Source: Puniceicoccus vermicola
GTDB taxonomy: Bacteria; Verrucomicrobiota; Verrucomicrobiia; Opitutales; Puniceicoccaceae
NCBI RefSeq assembly: GCF_014230055.1
Contig: NZ_JACHVA010000005.1
Span: forward strand, 1 to 47,409
Length of the DNA stretch: 47,409 nucleotides
Direction: 5' to 3'
Numbering within the stretch: the first letter of the stretch is position 1; the number at the start of each line of letters is the position of its first letter. Below the pieces are notes generated by a model. It was not told the DNA's origin. It ran no database searches and worked only from the letters and a program-made list of their open reading frames with translations. Shown here one piece after another: positions 42,256 to 47,409 of this stretch. The position numbers and the translations under genes were made by a program.

Positions 42256-42906
42256 TTATGGACTTTCCGAAGGAAACAGGCGCACCGCTTCCCGAATCAG
42301 CTCGGAGGAGGAGGTTAGCTGTAGCTTCCGCTTGATGTTTTCCCGGTGTCTCTCGACCGTTTTGCCACTAATGCCAAGACGACTCGCGATCCCACGATTA
42401 GTGCGACCGGAGGCGACTTCACGGAGAATTTCCTCTTCCCGACGCGTGAGGTTGGGCAGGCGGGCAGATTTTTCCCGACCGACATAGGGGGAAATCGAAT
42501 GAGAAACGTACGACAGGCCGCTACGGACACTGAGGAGCCCTCGAATCAGTTCTTCGGACGAGTCTGATTTACTGACAAATGCGTTGGCACCGTTTTCGAG
42601 AGCGCGTTTCGCGATGAGATAATTGCGGGAGGCACTTAGGATGAGAAAGCGGACATCGGGATGAGCCGTTTTCCAAGCTTGGATCTCGTGGAGGGCGTCG
42701 TCATCTCCGAGCGCTAGATCGAGAATGACGATATCAATATCTTGCGTGGCGAGGGATTGAGTGACGCCCGTGACCGATTCCGTAGTGTCGATCACGATGA
42801 ATTCATCTCGACCCGAGAGCCAGAGATTGATCGTGTCTCTTACCAGCACGTGGTCCTCTGCGATGAGCAGTCGACTGGCTTCGGGACTCTGGTCTTTGGA
42901 TTCCAT
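42256..42906 (-). CDS. NarL/FixJ-type response regulator
   Basis: A 216-residue protein: receiver domain with the acidic pair in LLIAEDH, Asp63 (IVILDLALGDDDAL), Ser/Ala in ILSAS and Lys in FVSKSD. A C-terminal LuxR-type helix-turn-helix follows (LTRREEEILREVASGRTNRGIASRLGISGKTVERHRENIKRKL). It is a phosphorylation-controlled DNA-binding regulator. The kinase-like protein behind it (41043-42170) lacks kinase motifs, so the true phosphodonor is probably elsewhere. Target genes are unknown. Confidence 0.95.
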   Translation of the reverse strand: MESKDQSPEASRLLIAEDHVLVRDTINLWLSGRDEFIVIDTTESVTGVTQSLATQDIDIVILDLALGDDDALHEIQAWKTAHPDVRFLILSASRNYLIAKRALENGANAFVSKSDSSEELIRGLLSVRSGLSYVSHSISPYVGREKSARLPNLTRREEEILREVASGRTNRGIASRLGISGKTVERHRENIKRKLQLTSSSELIREAVRLFPSESP

Positions 42907-42950
42907 AAAGATCTATTCGTAAAACGATATATTAGAAAATGAAACCAAAT

Positions 42951-43517
42951 TCAGAGCATGAGGGGCGGTTTTTTAATTTCTTCACTGACGGAAGCTCCTT
43001 TCCGGTAGTGCTGGATCGCACGAATTGCGTTGGAGGTGCGGATTTTGCCACTCCCCGAGATTATTGCATGTTCGTTGCCAATCTGCTTTAGGAGCATCTT
43101 GTAAATTTGTAAAAGGTTCTTTCGCTCGATTTCCGAAGGGTTTTCCCGCAGAGGATCCGCGGCCCATGGGAGGTCGATCTCAAGCAGGAGTGTAAGGGGG
43201 TAGGAATGTGAACGGGTGACGGCATCGATCCGCGGAGATACCCGGCCGTATTTGTAATGGCTCCAGACCCAAACGACCTCGGGCCCGGTGTCGCAAAAAA
43301 GATACTCTCCTGCGCTCGAAGCCGCTTCGTTCTCGAGGGCAATCTGGCCTTCGAGGATCGTTTCCAAATCTTCTTCCTGATAGGGGCGGCCGAGCTCTTT
43401 GAGATAGATCCGGGCGTATTCGGGGACCCAAGGGCAGTTGAATTGCCGGGCAAGGGCCTGGGTAAGAGAACTTTTTCCAGTAGCTTCGGGTCCGGTGATG
43501 CAGATGCGGAGGGTCAT
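42951..43517 (-). CDS. NadR-like nicotinamide riboside kinase (P-loop)
   Basis: From ATG 43517 the product has 188 residues: Walker A ITGPEATGKSSL (about 7-18), WVPEYARIYLKELGRPYQEED, LFCDTGPEVVWVWSHYKYG, LLLEIDLPWAADPLRENP. This is the pattern of the NadR C-terminal kinase domain and related AAA_28 proteins. It phosphorylates nicotinamide riboside to NMN. The N-terminal adenylyltransferase and regulator domains of full NadR are absent. The start overlaps the pnuC stop (ATGA), which fixes ATG 43517 and rejects longer in-frame starts up to 43676. The pair forms a salvage unit. Confidence 0.88.
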   Translation of the reverse strand: MTLRICITGPEATGKSSLTQALARQFNCPWVPEYARIYLKELGRPYQEEDLETILEGQIALENEAASSAGEYLFCDTGPEVVWVWSHYKYGRVSPRIDAVTRSHSYPLTLLLEIDLPWAADPLRENPSEIERKNLLQIYKMLLKQIGNEHAIISGSGKIRTSNAIRAIQHYRKGASVSEEIKKPPLML

Positions 43518-44122
43518 GCCGAGGCCAGGGAAGTGGTGGATTGGCTGCGGTATTGCTTGAGCCAGATGAAAAAACCGACGACTGCAATAAGCGAGTAGAA
43601 TGCCATCAGTCCCGCGTAGATTGGGAGCTCGCGGGAGTGATAAAGCCAGACCGAAAACGCGTCGATCGCCACCCAATACAGCCAGTTCTCTAAAATCCGT
43701 TGTGCGACCATCCAGGTGGCGAGAAAGCTGAAAACGGTTGAGCCCGCGTCAGCGTAAATATTGGAGCTGCCGAGAAGGTCGAGGATCTGAGCCAAGCCGA
43801 TCGTTAGCAGAATGGAGATGGTGATGGCCAGCGCGTGAAACCGAATCGATCGGACGAGAATGGGGGGATTGGTATTGAGCTTTGATCCGTATTTCCAGTG
43901 AAAGTAGCCGTAGAGGCCCATGACCACATAGTAGACATAAAGTAGGGATTCGGCCAGCAGATTCACTCGGATAAAGAGCCAGACGCTGAGAAGGGAGGCC
44001 GCAATTCCGAACCACCATCCAGATCTACGGTTGACGGCGATCAGGCCCACGTAGAGCAGGCTCAGGATTACCGTGATGATTTCGATTCTTTGATCGATAC
44101 TGATGGTTCGAAGGAACTCCAT
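43514..44122 (-). CDS. pnuC: Nicotinamide riboside transporter PnuC
   Basis: A 202-residue membrane protein with seven hydrophobic segments. PnuC features are present: W-rich helices (NRRSGWWFGIAASLLSVWLF), LLYVYYVVMGLYGYFHWKYG (W..W-type substrate-gating region), and ENWLYWVAIDAFSVWLYHSRELPIYAGL. It brings nicotinamide riboside in by facilitated diffusion, trapped by the kinase encoded directly behind (four-base overlap). The upstream leader (44123-44212) has a small GTGGGCCCCAC palindrome but no riboswitch that I can recognise. Confidence 0.93.
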   Translation of the reverse strand: MEFLRTISIDQRIEIITVILSLLYVGLIAVNRRSGWWFGIAASLLSVWLFIRVNLLAESLLYVYYVVMGLYGYFHWKYGSKLNTNPPILVRSIRFHALAITISILLTIGLAQILDLLGSSNIYADAGSTVFSFLATWMVAQRILENWLYWVAIDAFSVWLYHSRELPIYAGLMAFYSLIAVVGFFIWLKQYRSQSTTSLASA

Positions 44123-44212
44123 GGGACCTCACAATGTGGGGCCCACGTTTGTGAATCGAGGGTTTTGTCGGTCCGAGGGAGAGGCGTGATGGCCTCGGGT
44201 GCCGTATTAATT

Positions 44213-46138
44213 TCAGTTTCCGGGCAGCGGCGGCATAGGAGCGCCCATTGAAAGCGAAATCAAGCGAAGGAAGGTCCACTCGCGGTCCGAAGTTTCATTG
44301 TCACTCAGAACGATGGCGGCTGCAGCCTCAAGGACCTCCTTGCGGATCGCAAAGGAGGCGCTGCTCATTTCGGCGAGTATTTGTGAAAGATGGGATAGTT
44401 CCGGAATCGATTCAGGGGGTCTAACCGTGGGAGCCAGTAGCGGCTGTTTGGAAACGGCCTCTTCGAACTCGCGTTTTGCAGTTTCTCCGTCGGGACTTTC
44501 AAGGCTGGCCACGAGGTAGAGTAGCTTCGAGATGGGCGAAGAAAATTTTGCCACATTCTTCTCAAGACGCTGCGACGAAGATTTTTGGCTTCCGGCCGGC
44601 GCAAACTGGCGATGAACCACATCGAGCACCAGTGATTCGCGAAGTGAGAGCTTTCCATCGGCGTCTGCGAGCTTCTGCAGGAGGGCCGTGAAAGCTTCCT
44701 GCTCGTCCTTCTTGAGTTTTCGGAGGCCTGGGAAGCAGAGTTCCATAACCGCAAAACGGTCGGAGGCGGATAGAGTGACCATGGATCGAGAGCGGGATTC
44801 TACCGTCTCAGCAAAGGCCGGACTCGATTCGGTGCGGATGATCTCGATTTGATCGGAAAAAACTTTATCTTCGGGGGAGAGAATTAGAGCGGCAAAGGTG
44901 GATCGCGTCTCTTGGATATTGTCTAGATTCACCGGCCCAAGACTCTTTCGAATTCGGATCCGGCGTTCAATTCCTTCACGAAGATGGTCTTCAGAAAGCG
45001 ATCCTACTGCGGCCATTGCGGTGGCAGCCGTCATCGGAATCGCGCCACCGAAGGACTTTGCCTTTTTCGACTCTTGCGAACTCGGCTCAGGGGATTCTGT
45101 TTTCCGGGGCGCGAGAAAAGATCCGTCCCAATCGGGCATGACCGCCTGAATCCGTTTTGGCAGAGGAGGGTGGGTGCTGAGAGAAGAGCCCAATGCTTGA
45201 GCGAAGAACATGTGTGCAGTGTCTTCTGCGTGAGCGTGGCTAATTTTTGAGCCTGCGGGAGTGTAGCCCAATCGACGCAACGCGTTTCCGATGCCCTCGG
45301 GGTTACGGGTGAATTGAACTGCGGATGCGTCCGCGAGATATTCCCGCTGGCGAGAGATTGCGGCTTGGATCAGCCGACCGAAGATAACCCCGATATATCC
45401 AATGACCATGATCGCAAGGCCGACCAGAGCAAGATTCCCTTGGTTTTTGTCCCGGCTTCTTCCACTTCCGGAGTAGAGGAACATCCTTCCGATGAAAGCG
45501 ATGACAAGAAGTCCGAAAAGTGGGCCGATGAGGCGAATATTCAGCCGCATGTCCCCCGAAAGAATGTGGCTGAACTCGTGGGCGATTACCCCTTGGAGCT
45601 CGTCACGAGAAAGCTGCTGGATCGCTCCTTTGGTCACAGCGACAGCCGCATCGTTCAAATCATGACCCGCTGCAAAGGCATTGATTCCCTGTTCTCCTTC
45701 AAGAATGAACACATCGGGCATAGGGGTTCCGGAGGCGATCGACATCTCCTCCACGATATTCATGAGCTTCCGCTCGTCGGGGTTGTTGGTCGACATGTCA
45801 ATCTGCCTCCCTCCAACCGATTTCGCGATAGCAGCGCCGCCCTTCCCGAGAGTGCTGATCTTGTAGAGGGAAGCTCCCACGATCACGAGAATGACCCCAC
45901 CCGCGACGGAAAAGAAAAGCGAAGGGTTGATCAGGTCAATTGGCTCTTCATTCTGGATGGGAGCTGCAGGGTACGATAACCCGGATTGCGAATTGACCAT
46001 GTCTTTCCCGAACCCGGCGAGAATGAAGACGAAATAAATGCAGACGATGATTGCCAAAATCGCTGCAAAATAGAGGGCAACCAGTTGCTTGGTCCTCCCC
46101 CGTGCTTGGTCTTGTGCGCCAAAGAAATCCATAGCCAA
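44213..46138 (-). CDS. M48-family zinc metalloprotease (HtpX-like) with C-terminal extension
   Basis: A 641-residue protein: two N-terminal membrane helices (about 17-42 and 74-95), then the M48 domain with HEFSH (187-191), a further two-helix membrane section, and the third ligand in RQREYLADASAVQF (Glu about 267). After about 330 there is an extension of about 300 residues with TerB-like character (ALLQKLADADGKLSLRESLVLDVV and a C-terminal IVLSDNETSDREWTFLRLISLSMGAPMPPL). HtpX proteins clear damaged membrane proteins. The extension may regulate that. It lies 59 bases behind lemA, a recurrent LemA/M48 pairing. Confidence 0.9.
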   Translation of the reverse strand: MAMDFFGAQDQARGRTKQLVALYFAAILAIIVCIYFVFILAGFGKDMVNSQSGLSYPAAPIQNEEPIDLINPSLFFSVAGGVILVIVGASLYKISTLGKGGAAIAKSVGGRQIDMSTNNPDERKLMNIVEEMSIASGTPMPDVFILEGEQGINAFAAGHDLNDAAVAVTKGAIQQLSRDELQGVIAHEFSHILSGDMRLNIRLIGPLFGLLVIAFIGRMFLYSGSGRSRDKNQGNLALVGLAIMVIGYIGVIFGRLIQAAISRQREYLADASAVQFTRNPEGIGNALRRLGYTPAGSKISHAHAEDTAHMFFAQALGSSLSTHPPLPKRIQAVMPDWDGSFLAPRKTESPEPSSQESKKAKSFGGAIPMTAATAMAAVGSLSEDHLREGIERRIRIRKSLGPVNLDNIQETRSTFAALILSPEDKVFSDQIEIIRTESSPAFAETVESRSRSMVTLSASDRFAVMELCFPGLRKLKKDEQEAFTALLQKLADADGKLSLRESLVLDVVHRQFAPAGSQKSSSQRLEKNVAKFSSPISKLLYLVASLESPDGETAKREFEEAVSKQPLLAPTVRPPESIPELSHLSQILAEMSSASFAIRKEVLEAAAAIVLSDNETSDREWTFLRLISLSMGAPMPPLPGN

Positions 46139-46197
46139 GATTGCCCTCTTCTTAAACTGCCGAGGCCAGCAGAGTTCGACAGTTCGCTAAGAGCGAA

Positions 46198-46797
46198 TTA
46201 AAATTCCACCTTAACCGCCTCGCGCTCCTGCTGGTTCTCAATCTCAAAGAGCTGAGCCTCCTGAAAGCCAGCCGGGCCCGCAATAAGGACATTGGGAAAG
46301 GTCTCGCGGGCAGTATTGTAAGTCATCACCGAGTCGTTGTAGGACTGCCGGGCAAATGCGATCTTGTTCTCGGTGGAAGTAAGCTCTTCCGTGAGCTGCA
46401 TCATGTTCTGGTTCGCCTTCAGATCAGGATAAGCTTCTGAGAGCGCAAAGAATTTCCCCATAGCCCCAGTCAAAGCCGCCTCTGCCCCAAGCAGCCCCTT
46501 GATTGCCCCAGGATCCCCCGGATCCGCAGCCGCTTTCTGATTCGCACTAGCCGCACTGTTCCGAGCCTGAATCACCGCCTCAAGCGTCTCCCTCTCATGC
46601 GATAAATACCCCTTGGCCGTCTCAACCAAATTCGGAATCAGGTCATAGCGTCGCTTCAACTGAACATCGATCTGAGAAAAGGCGTTCTTAAACCGATTCC
46701 TCAACTGGACGAGTTTGTTGTAGATACTGATGGCAAAGATAACCAACAGAACAATGAAACCGAGAATGCAGAGCAGGATGATCGTGGACGTCGACAT
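46198..46797 (-). CDS. lemA: LemA family protein
   Basis: A 199-residue protein: one N-terminal membrane helix (IILLCILGFIVLLVIFAISIYN), then LRNRFKNAFSQIDVQLKRRYDLIPNLVETAKGY, ERETLEAVIQARNSA, LSEAYPDLKANQNMMQLTEELTSTENKIAFARQSYNDSV and FPNVLIAG, all diagnostic of LemA. The family adopts a long helical bundle with an extracytoplasmic N-terminus. Its molecular role is not settled. It precedes the M48 metalloprotease gene, and they are presumably one operon. Confidence 0.96.
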   Translation of the reverse strand: MSTSTIILLCILGFIVLLVIFAISIYNKLVQLRNRFKNAFSQIDVQLKRRYDLIPNLVETAKGYLSHERETLEAVIQARNSAASANQKAAADPGDPGAIKGLLGAEAALTGAMGKFFALSEAYPDLKANQNMMQLTEELTSTENKIAFARQSYNDSVMTYNTARETFPNVLIAGPAGFQEAQLFEIENQQEREAVKVEF

Positions 46798-46849
46798 AAT
46801 GATATCTGTTTGGATCAGAACTTACTAGGAGGCAAGACTAAAATCTATA

Positions 46850-46871
46850 AACCAGGTTAAAAAGTTTGATC
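46850..46871. repeat. AACCAGGTT-type motif just upstream of the transposase
   Basis: AACCAGGTTAAAAAGTTTGA lies 30 bases before the transposase start and resembles 25510-25532. It is a possible left-end recognition sequence of the transposase. Confidence 0.35.
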
Positions 46872-46900
46872 TAGATATGAGGATCTGTTCAACTTGGTGC

Positions 46901-47409
46901 ATGAGAAGAAAACGCATTCAGCTCGAGGGACAAACAGCTTACTACCATGTGATGAGTCGAACGGTGAATGGGGAGGCTCTCTTTGGGGATCGGGAGAGGG
47001 AGGTTTTGCGGAAGATGATTTGGCAGGTGGCTGATTTCTCGGGGATTCGGGTGGTTACCTATGCGGTGATGAAGAACCACTTCCATGTTTTGGTGGAGGT
47101 GCCGGCGGAGGTGAGTATTTCGGATGAGGAGTTGGTGCGTCGGTATCGTCGGCTCTATCCGAAGCCTACGCCTTGGAATCCGATGCGGGCTGAGGTTTTG
47201 GAGGGGCACCTTCGGGATCATACTTTGGAAGGGATGGACTTGCGGAAGAGTCTGTTGCGACGGATGGGGGATGTTTCCTGGATGATGAAGACCCTCAAGC
47301 AACGATTCACGCTTTGGTTTAATCGGTCGCGGGATCGTTTTGGACCGCTTTGGTGTGAGCGGTTTAAGAGTGTTCTGGTGGAAGGGGATCGTTGGGCGCT
47401 GCGGACGGT
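46901..47409 (+). CDS. Y1-type transposase, N-terminal part, cut by window edge
   Basis: From ATG 46901 (an in-frame ATG at 46877 is possible) 169 residues are visible with no stop before the window end. They match Y1_Tnp/REP-associated transposases: YYHVMSRTVNGEALFGD, the HUH pair in VMKNHFHVLVEVP, and RFGPLWCERFKSVLVEG. At the position where REP-type transposases carry the catalytic Tyr (R-Y-x-x-x-x-N) this one has RFTLWFN, a Phe. That is either a subfamily trait or loss of function. A complementary C-terminal half of a relative is at 3-521. They are separate copies. Confidence 0.8.
   Translation, partial: MRRKRIQLEGQTAYYHVMSRTVNGEALFGDREREVLRKMIWQVADFSGIRVVTYAVMKNHFHVLVEVPAEVSISDEELVRRYRRLYPKPTPWNPMRAEVLEGHLRDHTLEGMDLRKSLLRRMGDVSWMMKTLKQRFTLWFNRSRDRFGPLWCERFKSVLVEGDRWALRT

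Noticed and set aside
44123-44212. NAD-type or other riboswitch upstream of pnuC
   Set aside because: A short GTGGGCCCCAC palindrome is present but the core of no known class is recognisable.
1-47409. CRISPR array, prophage or replication origin
   Set aside because: No regularly spaced repeats, phage structural genes or DnaA-box cluster were seen. recF here is not accompanied by dnaA/dnaN.

Overview
The window looks like a chromosomal segment of a Gram-negative, heterotrophic member of the Verrucomicrobiota, most likely class Opitutia (inference). The grounds are a PEP-CTERM-like surface protein, a pseudopilin with an H-X9-DG motif beside a heparinase-type lyase and a LacI regulator, a TorF-type porin, and the mixture of housekeeping gene orders. 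Many genes lack a clear Shine-Dalgarno sequence, and TTG/GTG starts are common.

Layout. 1-2400 is an AT-richer accessory strip. It holds the tail of a Y1-type (REP-associated) transposase, two small orphan exported-type proteins, a fragment of an IS5-type transposase and a MITE-like palindromic element. 2402-4757 is a TonB-dependent receptor with a strong terminator. 5404-10445 is a small polysaccharide-utilisation unit: a mutarotase-like secreted protein diverges from a pseudopilin + heparinase II/III pair, followed by a LacI-family regulator. Copies of one 14-base motif lie in the divergent promoter and over the regulator's own start. 10602-13852 has a PEP-CTERM-like protein, a polysaccharide pyruvyl transferase and a zinc alcohol dehydrogenase. 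14177-20360 is gltB-gltD. After a short palindromic element comes a 53-residue membrane protein (20789-20950).

25265-20977 (minus strand) is a tight lysA-galE-nadC-birA operon. 29643-25557 (minus) is a start/stop-overlapped chain of a GGDEF response regulator, an HD-GYP phosphodiesterase and the helicase HrpB. 29757-31685 (plus) pairs an M29-type aminopeptidase with a stand-alone ovothiol-type (mercaptohistidine) methyltransferase. 34998-31712 (minus) runs rplM-rpsI, a LysM lipoprotein, recF and sixA. A very strong intrinsic terminator is written into the lipoprotein's signal-peptide codons.

35865-39239 carries a TorF porin, a family 4 glycosyltransferase, a DUF423 protein, a RecO-like protein, cobA and tRNA-Tyr(GUA). 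39379-46797 has a Na/phosphate cotransporter, a degenerate hybrid kinase with a LuxR-type response regulator, a pnuC-nicotinamide riboside kinase pair, and lemA with an M48 metalloprotease. The right edge cuts a second Y1-type transposase in which the expected catalytic tyrosine is a phenylalanine.

Most of the window is ordinary housekeeping sequence. The points that stand out are the operator set around the lyase unit, the terminator inside the lipoprotein gene, the methyltransferase/M29 pair without an OvoA sulfoxide synthase, the poly-T frameshift in the first orphan gene, and the repeats at the left edge.
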